Source of the DNA: Pedobacter sp. HDW13
GTDB taxonomy: Bacteria; Bacteroidota; Bacteroidia; Sphingobacteriales; Sphingobacteriaceae
NCBI RefSeq assembly: GCF_011303555.1
Contig: NZ_CP049868.1
Location: forward strand, 6,014,001-6,078,000
Direction of reading: 5' to 3'
Length of the DNA: 64,000 nucleotides
The notes under the pieces were generated by a model. The model did no database searches and had not been told where the DNA came from. It saw nothing but the letters and a program-made list of their open reading frames with translations. A program made the position numbers and the translations under genes. Positions 35,217 through 44,847 of the stretch are shown here, piece by piece (within the stretch, counting starts at the first letter, position 1; each line of letters begins with the position of its first letter).

Positions 35217-36365
35217 ATGATAAACAGTTTAAACTTGAAAAACAGCAATTTTAAGCATTGGTTAATTAACTATAAGGTTCATCTCATAGTCTGGTTAATA
35301 TTTATTACATGGGAAACCATAGTTGTGCTTTCTATTGGTCAATCCATGGGTAAGTTTGTCAATTTTGTAGTTCATTACCCCATCAATATATTTTTATTTT
35401 ATATAAATGTTTGGGTATTAGAAAAAGCTACAGCTTTTTCTAATCAATCGTTCTGGAAAGTCATATTGTTTGTTACCCTCGAAATCTTCATCTATGTAAC
35501 ATTTGTTTTAGGCCTGGATAACATGTTAAATGCTTATACCAGTATTATGCCTGGCCCCCTGCTCGAATTTAAAATAAGGTTATTTAAGTTAATCAATAGA
35601 GGTTCTTACTTTATGATTTTTTCGACAAGCTATTTTTTCTTAAAACGGTATATTACCGAAAAAGCAGAGAAACAACGTATAGAAAAACAGCGTTTCCAAA
35701 TGCTAATTGATAAAGAACGAATGGATAAGGAGCTGGTAATGGCTAAAAATGCGTTCCTGAAAGCCCAGATTAACCCGCACCTGCTCTTTAATACTTTTGA
35801 ATTTATTCACCAGAAAATAAGGCAGCATTCGCCCGAAGATGCACAGGTAATGGTTTACCTTTCGGATATGATGCGCTTTGCGGCAGCAACCGAACACAAC
35901 GAAGGTTACGTTAAACTGAGTGATGAAATAACCCAATGCCAGAACCTGATTAAACTCCATCAGCTTACACAGGGACAGGTTTTTATTGAAGTGGCTTTCT
36001 CCCCTGATGTTTTAGAATTAAGGTTAATCCCGCTCGTACTCTTAACCCTGCTCGAAAATATGTTTAAGCACGGGCACCTGTTCGATCAGGATAACAAAGC
36101 AACCATTGATGCGTATATGGTTGATGGAATATTAAGAATTGAAAGCAGAAACCTGCCCGGATTGGTTAAAAGTAATATTGGTTTCGGGTCTGGCTTAGAC
36201 AATATCCGTACACGCTTAGATTACACCTATGGTAATGGAGCCGAAATGAATGCTTTTATGGATGAAGATGGTTTTTATTGCCTTTCTATCGCTATCCGGG
36301 AGAAAGCGCTTGCCGCAGCTTTCGATACCCAGCAGCAGGATCTGGCCATCAATTATCCCGTATAG
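35217..36365 (+). CDS. LytS-type sensor histidine kinase, second tandem copy
   Basis: From the ATG at 35217 the protein has 382 residues and the same plan as the preceding gene. The kinase half is nearly identical (KAQINPHLLFNTFEFIHQKI, LLENMFKHGHL, SGLDNIRTRLDY). The membrane half is more diverged (LIVWLIFITWETIVVLSIGQ, NIFLFYINVWVLEK, LDNMLNAYTSIM). That pattern points to gene duplication followed by change in the sensing part. A terminator-like hairpin for the opposing operon lies just downstream. Confidence 0.9.
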   Translation: MINSLNLKNSNFKHWLINYKVHLIVWLIFITWETIVVLSIGQSMGKFVNFVVHYPINIFLFYINVWVLEKATAFSNQSFWKVILFVTLEIFIYVTFVLGLDNMLNAYTSIMPGPLLEFKIRLFKLINRGSYFMIFSTSYFFLKRYITEKAEKQRIEKQRFQMLIDKERMDKELVMAKNAFLKAQINPHLLFNTFEFIHQKIRQHSPEDAQVMVYLSDMMRFAAATEHNEGYVKLSDEITQCQNLIKLHQLTQGQVFIEVAFSPDVLELRLIPLVLLTLLENMFKHGHLFDQDNKATIDAYMVDGILRIESRNLPGLVKSNIGFGSGLDNIRTRLDYTYGNGAEMNAFMDEDGFYCLSIAIREKALAAAFDTQQQDLAINYPV

Positions 36366-36370
36366 TAAGT

Positions 36371-36402
36371 AAAAAAGTACCGGAACTAATATGCTCCGGT
36401 AC
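36371..36402 (-). terminator. Intrinsic terminator of the GH18 PUL
   Basis: GTACCGGA pairs with TCCGGTAC around a ten-base loop, and on the minus strand the stem is followed by TTTTTT. It lies 31 nt after the GH18 stop. Confidence 0.8.
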
Positions 36403-36433
36403 AAATCGAGACGGGTATTGATTTAAAATTATA

Positions 36434-38062
36434 CTATTGGCAGGTTGGTAAAGTAGTAGACCAATCGGTACTCTCCATGTTGGTTAAAGTAGCTGTATGC
36501 CCCTTCCCGGTAGCATCGGCAGCAGTAGTGCCACTGGCTTCATTAAATTTCCAGTAAGCTTCCAAACCTGTGCTATTCGTAGCCACCGTACATTTATTGT
36601 TTTGGATCTGTGTTTGCGTTAATGCCGTTTTCCAAACCCTTAGCTCATCAAACAGGCCATTAAATCCACGGTTGGCATCGTAACTTCTCGAGATTTGAAA
36701 GGTTCCGCTGGCCGAGATGGTGCCCGTAGCCGATAAACTGGCATCGAGCACGCCATTGATGTAGATTTTCATTGTTGTGCCATCGTAAGTAGCGGCCACA
36801 TGGTACCAGGTATTGGCACTTAACGTTGTTGCCGAATTGAGTTTTTTAGGTGTGGTTCCACCAGTATTTAATACAAACTGAAGTTTATTGTTGGCTAAAG
36901 AAGCATCGCCCAGGCGCAGCAAAGCTACATTGGCATCGCTTACCTCTATCCCCATAATGGTAGAAATATATGGCGAAGCACTTTTAAAACCATTAGGTCT
37001 TATCCAGCCCTCTAAAGTTAATCCTGTACCAGCCAGGTTAAAACTGTTCGAATTTAAGTACTCGTTGGTACCATCAAACAACAAAGAAGTATTGCCGTTT
37101 GCAGGCGGTGTTGTACCATTGCCATCAATACAATTGGGCTTAACTGCCGTTGCCGAGCTATACAACGAATTAGAAATAGACGAAAGTTTGGTTTGCGAAT
37201 TATTGGCTACGTTATACACCATAGCACTGGCCAGACCGTTATTTTTAACGTAATTGGCTACTGCCGTTTGGTCGCTATTTCCCAAATCGGTTCCTAAACC
37301 CAGTTTAGCTTTGGGTACACCTGCATTAATATAAGGCTGTAACCTGCTGGCATAATTGGTAGAAAAATAGGTTTGCTCAAAAACATAATCAAGTATATCG
37401 CCTAGTTTTTGTCCGTTATAAGTGCTATTAAAATAATTGGCCTGGTTAAATGCGGCCATGGTAATGAGTTTTGTACTGCCTAACCTGGCCCTCAAAGCCG
37501 CAGCGGCAAGCACCAACGAGCCATCATTTGCAGTACAGGTAGAATATTCATCGTCAATATCGATGCCATCCAAACCATATTGTTGCACAGCATTGGCACA
37601 TTGAAGGGCAAAAGCATCGGCCTGTGCATAAGTAGTAAAACAGCCCCAGCCCGCATCTTGATGGTTGCCCAGCACATCAAGCAATACATTTATGCCCAGC
37701 GATTGCAGGTAGGCTACTTTACCCGAATTAAGCACATCCTGCACCTGTGGATTAAAACTCAATGTAGGTACCCCATTAACAGAATTGATATTCGCTGCAA
37801 AAATTACCGAGATTCCGAATAGCTGTTTGGCAGGCGCACCATAAGTGTAACAACCCGGATTTACAAAGTTGTTGCTGTTAACCTCTACATAGGCGGTAAC
37901 AAAAGGCCCCGAATTCAAGGCTGATGCATTGGTGAGCGCCTTTAAATCTTTTTTAGCACTAAAAGTACTGGTTTCGTCATTTTGGGTGTTTCCTTTTTTA
38001 CAGGCGTAAAAAATGGTGAAAACGGCTAGAAGTGCCACTCCCATGGTCATTAATTTTCTCAT
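36434..38062 (-). CDS. GH18 endo-beta-N-acetylglucosaminidase-like lipoprotein with LamG domain
   Basis: The 542-residue protein has a lipobox (FTIFYAC, Cys21). The GH18 barrel (about 50-300) shows SVIFAANINS, NVLLDVLGNH and the catalytic DGIDIDDE (D165 to E172, E172 as proton donor). This small barrel resembles EndoH/EndoF-type enzymes that cut the GlcNAc-GlcNAc core of N-glycans. A LamG/concanavalin-like domain (about 325-530) carries SLLFDGTNEYLN, LEGWIRP, WYHVAATYDG and LFDELRVWK. It follows SusC/SusD and a ROK kinase, which supports surface N-glycan release. Chitin is a less likely substrate. Confidence 0.85.
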   Translation of the reverse strand: MRKLMTMGVALLAVFTIFYACKKGNTQNDETSTFSAKKDLKALTNASALNSGPFVTAYVEVNSNNFVNPGCYTYGAPAKQLFGISVIFAANINSVNGVPTLSFNPQVQDVLNSGKVAYLQSLGINVLLDVLGNHQDAGWGCFTTYAQADAFALQCANAVQQYGLDGIDIDDEYSTCTANDGSLVLAAAALRARLGSTKLITMAAFNQANYFNSTYNGQKLGDILDYVFEQTYFSTNYASRLQPYINAGVPKAKLGLGTDLGNSDQTAVANYVKNNGLASAMVYNVANNSQTKLSSISNSLYSSATAVKPNCIDGNGTTPPANGNTSLLFDGTNEYLNSNSFNLAGTGLTLEGWIRPNGFKSASPYISTIMGIEVSDANVALLRLGDASLANNKLQFVLNTGGTTPKKLNSATTLSANTWYHVAATYDGTTMKIYINGVLDASLSATGTISASGTFQISRSYDANRGFNGLFDELRVWKTALTQTQIQNNKCTVATNSTGLEAYWKFNEASGTTAADATGKGHTATLTNMESTDWSTTLPTCQ

Positions 38063-38104
38063 AATTTTTGATGTTTTTGGTTAGAAATTGTTTTTATTGG
38101 TTAT

Positions 38105-38144
38105 AAAAAGAAAAGGCAGATAGGGTTTTAAATCCTACCTGCCT
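38105..38144 (-). terminator. Terminator-like hairpin between SusD and GH18
   Basis: On the minus strand GGCAGGTAGG pairs with CCTATCTGCC (one G-U), followed by TTTTCTTTTT. It sits in the 87-nt gap, so GH18 may be expressed at a lower, read-through level. Confidence 0.65.
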
Positions 38145-38149
38145 GCTCC

Positions 38150-39786
38150 TTAAAAATTAGCTTTATTTACATCCCACCATAATCTGGTTCCTCCGTTATC
38201 TGGTCCGCCAAGTAAAGTAACTGCTTTGCGTACCTCATCTTTGTTGCCATTGCCATACTCTGCTGTTGGATAAGGTAACCTGCGGATTTGGGTTTGTGTA
38301 TTTATTGTTCCGCCACTGTAGTTATTGGCTACAGTAAATAATTTAGGATAGCCTGTTCTGCGGAAATCGGCCCATGCCTCTGCCCCATCAGGAAAAATAG
38401 CGATCCATTTTTGTGTAATAATCCGTTCTAATTTAACTTCGTTCGATGCTGCTCCATCCCATTTAACAGTAATAGTGCTTACTACTGCTGCATTATTGGC
38501 TGGGTTTTTCGGATCTACATAAGCGGTTGGTTTGCTTACTGCATCGGCCAGGTAGCTGCCTGCAGCAACATTCCATTGTTGCATAGAAGTAGTTATACCC
38601 GTTTCATAATTGGCTTGCGCATCACCAGCGCCTGTCCAGCCACGTAAAGCTGCTTCGGCTTTTAAAAACCATACTTCGGCAGCTGTCATTAAAATTTGCG
38701 GTGCTTTTTGGCCAATTGGTGCTTTTGCATTATCAGGCGTAGTCGCATTCAAACTCGAGTAGGTTTTATAACCGGCTTTACCTAAACCATTAAAAGAGGT
38801 ATTAGCTCCTGAGCGGATACCGATATACTGACCAGCAAACAAAGGATCGGTTGCAGGAGTACAATATATAGGTAAGCGCGGATCTGAATAACCTACCAGG
38901 TACGATTGTAAGGCTGCGCCCATGGCATTATCGCCTTCGTAGTTTACCGTTACATTCCAAAGGTCGTTATTTCTGTTACCCGATTGTGCTACCGCAGCAT
39001 TGTCGCTGGCAACAGTCATTAAGCCACCCGTTGCAGCCATTGCTTTTTCTGCCTGTAATTTTGCCGTAGCCGGATCAACTTTAACAATACGCACAGCTAA
39101 ACGCAATCTTAATGAGTTGGCCAATTTAAGCCATTTTACAGCATCACCACCATAAACCAGGTCACCAGAATCAAAATAAGCTTTTTTACCCGGATTGGCA
39201 GTTATAAATGCCTGCAGGTTATTTGCTGCTGTATCAATCTGTTTAAAAAACTCGGTGTAAATTGTTTTCTGATCGTCGTAAGCTTGCGAAATCAGCGATT
39301 TACCAGCTTGCGTATATGGAATTGGCCCAAATTTATCAGTTACCCGATCCATGGCAATTACCTGTACCAAAAGTGAAATCCCCACGATTCGGGCGCCGTT
39401 GTTTTTAAAGGTGATATGGCAATTTTAGAAATTGGCGCCATCACATTGGTATACTGATCGTTAAAACCAGCTTCGTTCCAGCCATTGTTAAGCGCATAGT
39501 TCATGTTATTAATACCGCCACCAAATGGTGTTGGCGCCATCATATAACCACTATAAGCATCTGAACTTAAGTTCTGTGCAATCTGGTAATTGGAAAATAT
39601 ATTCTGTTGAATCGGGCCTATTGCCGATTTTAACAAAGCTAAACTCTGCTCAGTTGTAGGTAAATTATCGTTGGTATTAAAACTTTCGAAGTTCTTTTTA
39701 CAACCCGAGTTCAGGGCTGCTGTAGCCAATAAAACTAAAGATAAACCTTTAATTTTATGGTATGCTGGATGATATATCGATTTCAT
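38150..39786 (-). pseudogene. SusD-like_2 lipoprotein, interrupted by a one-base frameshift
   Basis: The first frame has a lipobox (LLATAALNSGC, then KKNFESFNTND) and stops soon after TTAPESWGF. The second frame carries the rest: GISLLVQVIAMDRVTDKFGP, IPYTQAGK, WLKLANSLRLRLAVRI and the tail WIAIFPDGAEAWADFRRTGY. One extra G in the sense GGGG run (plus-strand CCCC 39380-39383) gives PESWGISLLVQV and a protein of about 545 residues. It begins 11 nt after the SusC stop. Outer-membrane cap of the SusC above. As with the other breaks, a base-calling error is likely. Confidence 0.85.
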
Positions 39787-39797
39787 TTTTGTACTGA

Positions 39798-42700
39798 TTA
39801 AAATAAAACATTAAGGTTAAAACCAAAGCTTCTGGTTACAGGCTGGTTAAATACATCTATACCCGATAAACCATTACCGGTTGACATGGTAACCTCTGGA
39901 TCGTAAGGAGCTTTTTTGTAGAAATAGAATAAGTTTCTACCGATTAGCGATAAGCGCATGCTTTTAAAGGTTCCTTTTAAAGGTAGGTTATAGCCCAACG
40001 AAGCTTCGCGTAAACGCACAACCGTTGCACTGTAAACATATTCGCCGGTTACACCGTTTCTATCACCTAAGAAAGAATAATAGCTTTGCGGGTTAATCGT
40101 AGCAGAAACTGCTTTTCCGCTGGCATCAACGCCGTCAATTTTAACGCCGCCCTGTGCCCTGGCATCGCCGGTTACTTTTGATGCACCAGCCTGGTCCATA
40201 AGCGCTTCAGTTAATGAAAGCACCTTACCACCAAACTTACCATCTACTAAAAAGCTTAAGCTGAAATTTTTATAGTTAAAGCTGTTATTCCAGCCCAACT
40301 GAAATCTTGGATTTGCATTGGCAATTAAGCTGTAATCGGTACTCTTGATTGGAAAATACGGATTAGCTGCAGTTCCATCGCCACTAAATACAATACGGCC
40401 ATTGGCATCTTTTTGCAAGGTATATCCGTAAATATCACCATACGATCCGCCTGCGGCAATACGCGAAATATAAGCGTTGTTACCTCCACCAGTTAAATCA
40501 ATTGAATTTAAGCCTTGTGATTCTGCTACATCGATAATTTTGTTTCTGTTTAACGATCCGTTAATGGCTGTATTCCAGTTCAGGCCATCTCCTTTTAATA
40601 CATCGGCACCTAAAGTAAACTGAAAGCCCTGGTTCTGAACATCGCCCGCATTTAAATAACCCGTTGCCACAAGGCCCGATGGTGCAGGTTTAACCGGAAT
40701 GTACTGGTTTTTGGTGTTGGTTTTGTAATAAGTAAAACTAAAGTTTAAACGGTTAGCCAGAAAACGCATATCCGTACCAATCTCGAAAGATTTTGTTCTT
40801 TCAGGCTTTAACTCTGCAAATGCACGGTTGGTATTAATGGTTAATGCACCTCCGTTACCCAAAGTGTTTTGAATAAAGGTTAAATAAGCTGGCACGGTGT
40901 TACCCACTTCGGCATAAGTACCTCTTATTTTAGCAAAAGTAATGGCTTCAGGTAGTTTAACCATCTGCGATACGATGAATGATAAACCTACCGATGGGTA
41001 GAAATAAGAAACATTAGGCGTAAATGAAAGGTTCGAAGACCAGTCGTTTCTGCCTGTTAAAGTTAAGAAAGCCCAATCCTTATACGAAATATTGGCATTC
41101 GCAAACACGGCCTGCAATTGGCTGTGGAAAGCGTCGCTGGCTTTTGTGGTGCTTAATACATCAGAGGTGTAGTTACCTGCAGTTGCTACAATCGTATTAT
41201 TTGGGGTAAATAAATCAACAGCAGCAAGATCGCCGGCTAATGATAAACCCGAAGTTTTCTGATCGTTAATGCTACCACCAATTAATCCGTTAATTTTAAA
41301 GTCCGATCCTTTCATAGGTACAGTAACATTTAAAATCGCGTCGGCATATTTCTGAATAAAAGTTTGGGTGTTTTGCGATAAATAACCTCTTCCGTTAGAG
41401 TTGAAGTTTCCGTTGATACCCGAATAACGTCTGTTCTCAAAATCATCAGTACTGCGGTCAATATTACCCCTTACCTGCAGGTTTAACCACGATGTAAATT
41501 CATATTTAACGTTACCACTCAATAAAAAGCGGTTTCTGACGGCTGTATTCGGATTTAAATTGGTTAACCACCAGGGGTTCTGATTAATATCTGCACTTCC
41601 GCCCAACCAGTTCTGGCGCGCTGTACCCACATTGTTTGCCAACAGGTAATTGTTTTTATATGGGGTAATATCTACTCCACGAGGGAAAAGATACAAACCA
41701 ACTAAAGGATTGTTGTACAAACCAATTGAAGGACTGTTGTTAATCCTTTGGTTAATGTAGTTCACGGTTCCATCAACCGTTAATTTATTGTTTAAAAACT
41801 TAGCTGTTTCACGTAGGTTAATGTTATGCCTGTTTAACTTGTTACCTTCCTGTATGCCACTTGCATAGGTATTGGCATAAGAAAAATAAGTTTGGGCAAT
41901 TTCCGATCCGCCCGAGAAATTGATGGAGTTAGTGGCATTTGTTCCAGTTTGGAAAAACTGATCCAGGTTATCGGTACTGTTGCTGATAGCTCCACCCCAG
42001 CTGTCCCTTGTATTGGTAGATGCAGGGCCGTAACTATTTTGAAATTCAGGTTTGTAGGCAATTTTATCGAAAGTTAAACTCGAAGAAAAACCAATTTGTG
42101 TTTTGCCTGCCTTACCTTGTTTTGTAGTAATTAAAATTACACCATTTTGAGCCTGACTACCATAAAGTGCTGCCGCTGAGGCACCCTCTAATACAGTTAA
42201 GCTCTCAATATCGTCGGGATTTAGGTTTGATATACCATCTCCTCCATCCTGACCGCCACCAAACACGCTGTTTTGCTGCGCATTGGCATTACCGTTATTG
42301 CTAATCGGAACCCCGTCAATTACATACAAAGGCTGATTATTTCCACTTACCGAGCGGCTACCCCTTAAAATTACCTTGGCCGAGCCACCCACACCCGAAG
42401 TACTCGGACTGATCGTCATACCGGCAACTTTACCATTTAAGCTGTTTACCAGGTTAGGGCTTTTTACTTTGTTCAGTTCTTCGCCACCAAGCTGCTGTGT
42501 GGTATAGGTTAGCGATTTTTCCGAACGTTTTATACCTAAGGCCGTTACCACAACGGTTTCCAGTTCTTTCGAATCGTTGGCCAGGGTTACATCGATAGTT
42601 GTTTGCGTACCTACAGTAACTTCTTTGCTTTGGTAACCAATAAAAGAAAATACCAGCACATCGCCGGCTTTGGCAGCAATGTTATATTGCCCGTTGGCAT

Positions 42701-42914
42701 TGGTTTGCGTATTTACCTGTGTACCTTTAATGTTTACCGTTACGCCCGGCACGGTTAAGCCCGATGCATCTTTTACGGTACCCTTAATCTGTTCCTGGTA
42801 ATGCGCACTAAGCGAAGTTAGCGGCAATGCATTATTAACTGTTTCAGCGGCATATAAACCTGCCGATGCATACAGTAATAAGCATGTGAGTTGTAGTGAT
42901 CTTTTCATACTCAT
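39798..42914 (-). CDS. SusC-type TonB-dependent transporter of the GH18 PUL
   Basis: The 1038-residue protein has a signal peptide (LQLTCLLLYASAGLYAAE) and a CarboxypepD_reg-like domain (IKGTVKDASGLTVPGVTVNI, VFSFIGYQSKEV). ETVVVTALG precedes the plug (NSLNGKVAGMTI, SAKVILRGSRSVSGNNQPLY, DIESLTVLEGASAAALYGS), and the barrel ends VTRSFGFNLNVLF. It probably imports N-glycan oligosaccharides released by GH18. A second ATG two codons in (42908) is also possible. ROK kinase lies 70 nt upstream on the same strand. Confidence 0.93.
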   Translation of the reverse strand: MSMKRSLQLTCLLLYASAGLYAAETVNNALPLTSLSAHYQEQIKGTVKDASGLTVPGVTVNIKGTQVNTQTNANGQYNIAAKAGDVLVFSFIGYQSKEVTVGTQTTIDVTLANDSKELETVVVTALGIKRSEKSLTYTTQQLGGEELNKVKSPNLVNSLNGKVAGMTISPSTSGVGGSAKVILRGSRSVSGNNQPLYVIDGVPISNNGNANAQQNSVFGGGQDGGDGISNLNPDDIESLTVLEGASAAALYGSQAQNGVILITTKQGKAGKTQIGFSSSLTFDKIAYKPEFQNSYGPASTNTRDSWGGAISNSTDNLDQFFQTGTNATNSINFSGGSEIAQTYFSYANTYASGIQEGNKLNRHNINLRETAKFLNNKLTVDGTVNYINQRINNSPSIGLYNNPLVGLYLFPRGVDITPYKNNYLLANNVGTARQNWLGGSADINQNPWWLTNLNPNTAVRNRFLLSGNVKYEFTSWLNLQVRGNIDRSTDDFENRRYSGINGNFNSNGRGYLSQNTQTFIQKYADAILNVTVPMKGSDFKINGLIGGSINDQKTSGLSLAGDLAAVDLFTPNNTIVATAGNYTSDVLSTTKASDAFHSQLQAVFANANISYKDWAFLTLTGRNDWSSNLSFTPNVSYFYPSVGLSFIVSQMVKLPEAITFAKIRGTYAEVGNTVPAYLTFIQNTLGNGGALTINTNRAFAELKPERTKSFEIGTDMRFLANRLNFSFTYYKTNTKNQYIPVKPAPSGLVATGYLNAGDVQNQGFQFTLGADVLKGDGLNWNTAINGSLNRNKIIDVAESQGLNSIDLTGGGNNAYISRIAAGGSYGDIYGYTLQKDANGRIVFSGDGTAANPYFPIKSTDYSLIANANPRFQLGWNNSFNYKNFSLSFLVDGKFGGKVLSLTEALMDQAGASKVTGDARAQGGVKIDGVDASGKAVSATINPQSYYSFLGDRNGVTGEYVYSATVVRLREASLGYNLPLKGTFKSMRLSLIGRNLFYFYKKAPYDPEVTMSTGNGLSGIDVFNQPVTRSFGFNLNVLF

Positions 42915-42984
42915 TGTGATAAGATTTATTTATTATTTGGTTAATTGTTATGCTTTATAATATTTAGGCGTTCATTTTAAATTT

Positions 42985-43869
42985 TTAGCTGGTTACCGCC
43001 AGGTTTTCCCAGCAACTGGCTGCGCCGGCAATAGCAGCCCGCTCTTTCAGTTCTGAAATGCGCAGGGGTACCTCGATGCTATTGGCTTTAAACGCTTTCA
43101 ATACGTTAGGTAAAAACCGTGGCCAGGCATTGCTGATATTACCACCAAGCACAATAACGTCGGCCTCGGTATCTTGTAAAAACAGCATTAAAAAGGCGGC
43201 AAGGTGCTGCGAAAATTCATCGAAAATGGTCCTGATGGTTTCGCTTTCATCGTACAGTTCGGTCAAACTTTTTACATCAATAATATTTACACCGGTAAGC
43301 TGGTAATACCGTTTTAAGAACCAGCGGGTAGACAGGTAATCTTCGGCAATGCCATCCTGAAACGATGAGCACCAGAGGTTGGCATCGCGGGTATTGCCAT
43401 AAGCGGCCACAGCCGAACCCAGGCCAGTACCTAAGGTAATCCCAATCACGTTGGCATAATCTTTAACAGCGCCTGCAAACATTTCGCCGGCTAAAAAGCA
43501 GGCTGCATCATTTTTCATTAAAATATTGCCCGCCTCAATGCCTAAAGCGCCGGCCAGCATTTCTTTTACGTTTAAGCCGTAAAAAGCTTCGTATTTATCG
43601 TTACCGGCAATGTGCGATATCCCGTTTTCATAATCAAAAGGCCCTGGCATGGCAATCCCAATCTTATCTATCTCCAGTCCTGCTTTGCCGTAAGCTAAAT
43701 CAATAGCCGCTTTCCAGTTGTTAATAATTGTTGCTGGTTTTCCATGCGCATCAATGCGGCAACGGGTATAAGAATCTTCAAGTATAAGCCTGCTTTCCAT
43801 ATCCATTACCGCCGCAGTAATGTGCGAGCCGCCGATATCTACACCCAGAACATATTTATTTGTTGTCAT
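42985..43869 (-). CDS. ROK-family sugar kinase (glucokinase/N-acetylhexosamine kinase-like)
   Basis: The 294-residue protein has the phosphate-binding motif GVDIGGSHITAAV (residues 9-21), GIAMPGPFD, the catalytic Asp in MKNDAACFLAGE (about 120) and GITLGTGLGSAV. The ROK zinc motif CxCGxxGC is not visible; residues near LWCSSFQDG take its place. The enzyme should phosphorylate a hexose in the cytoplasm, such as glucose, mannose or GlcNAc. Its position ahead of SusC, SusD and GH18 points to sugars from N-glycans. The exact substrate is unproven. Confidence 0.85.
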   Translation of the reverse strand: MTTNKYVLGVDIGGSHITAAVMDMESRLILEDSYTRCRIDAHGKPATIINNWKAAIDLAYGKAGLEIDKIGIAMPGPFDYENGISHIAGNDKYEAFYGLNVKEMLAGALGIEAGNILMKNDAACFLAGEMFAGAVKDYANVIGITLGTGLGSAVAAYGNTRDANLWCSSFQDGIAEDYLSTRWFLKRYYQLTGVNIIDVKSLTELYDESETIRTIFDEFSQHLAAFLMLFLQDTEADVIVLGGNISNAWPRFLPNVLKAFKANSIEVPLRISELKERAAIAGAASCWENLAVTS

Positions 43870-43878
43870 TTATTTTGT

Positions 43879-43977
43879 TTAATGAGGTAAGCAATTAAAA
43901 GTTTTAGCAACTTTGGTAAATCCTTTTACCAGTAAAGGGCCAATGTACCTTGCACGATCATTTTGCGCTTTATACAT
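43879..43977 (-). CDS. Possible 32-residue basic peptide upstream of the ROK kinase
   Basis: The ATG at 43977 opens a 32-codon frame that starts MYKAQNDRARYIGPLLVKGF and ends NCLPH. Its stop is 9 nt ahead of the kinase ATG, and it is basic and amphipathic. The spacing fits a short leader ORF in the same transcript. Equally it may be chance; no family is recognised. Confidence 0.35.
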   Translation of the reverse strand: MYKAQNDRARYIGPLLVKGFTKVAKTFNCLPH

Positions 43978-44153
43978 GATTAAGAGGGGTTTATATTGGT
44001 TAAAACAGTTTTACAATTAACATTAACCGCCAAAAACTTTAGCGGCATTATTAACAATGATCTGTTTTTACGAAAAACTGCCTACAGGCAAATGCATTTT
44101 TTGATAATTATTTTTATTATTACTTTATATTTAACCAAATAGCGTCGCAGAAA

Positions 44154-44795
44154 TTGAAAGTAGCCAAGCCAGATTTTCTTGTTTTATGGACCAGGATTTG
44201 TCTCGAGGATGATATTAAATCTTTCGAAGCGCTCTACCGCCATCTGTATAACAGTCTGCATAAACTCGCGCTTTATTACGTGCGCGATCAGGAAGCTGCC
44301 GAAGACATTATAGCCGAAATTTTTGTGAAATGCTGGGAGAACAGAAAGGCAAGTACCCATGTACAGCAGCCCGAAAACTATTTCTTTGTAGCCGTTAGAA
44401 ACCAATCGTTAAAATACCTCAAAAAAAACTCGGGGAACACTTTTATCGATCTGGCCGAAAATGAGGCACACCATCCCGTCGAAACCTATACACCTGAAAG
44501 TTTATTGGAGCGAAAAGAACTGCACCAAAAACTCGATAGCGCCATAGAAACACTGCCCGCACAGGCTAAACTGGTATTCAGGTTAATTAAAGAAAACGGT
44601 TTGAAGTATAAAGAAGTGGCCGATATTCTGGAGATTAGTCCGCGAACGGTACAAACCCAGCTGTTTAGGGCCATAGCCAAACTCAGGCTGGTTTTAAAAA
44701 GCGAAAAGCCAACTGGTTTCAATGCCGAAATAGGCGAAAAGCTCATTAGCGTAGTTATCTTATTGGGAATGATCACTTTTTTAAATATGTTGTAG
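44154..44795 (+). CDS. ECF sigma factor (SusC/SusD-locus type)
   Basis: The roughly 213-residue protein has sigma-70 region 2 (DIKSFEALYRHLYNSLHKLA, YYVRDQEAAEDIIAEIFVKC, WENR) and region 4 (IETLPAQAKLVFRLIKENGL, KYKEVADILEISPRTVQTQL). A hydrophobic tail (ISVVILLGMITFLNML) is unusual but common in Bacteroidota members. The start is TTG at 44154, because no in-frame ATG precedes region 2. FecR and STN-SusC follow, giving the known trans-envelope relay SusC-FecR-sigma. It is divergent from the ROK kinase. Confidence 0.88.
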   Translation: MKVAKPDFLVLWTRICLEDDIKSFEALYRHLYNSLHKLALYYVRDQEAAEDIIAEIFVKCWENRKASTHVQQPENYFFVAVRNQSLKYLKKNSGNTFIDLAENEAHHPVETYTPESLLERKELHQKLDSAIETLPAQAKLVFRLIKENGLKYKEVADILEISPRTVQTQLFRAIAKLRLVLKSEKPTGFNAEIGEKLISVVILLGMITFLNML

Positions 44796-44847
44796 GCAAT
44801 TTTTAAATCTTTAAGTACTATATTAATACACAGAGGGTAAAACACAA

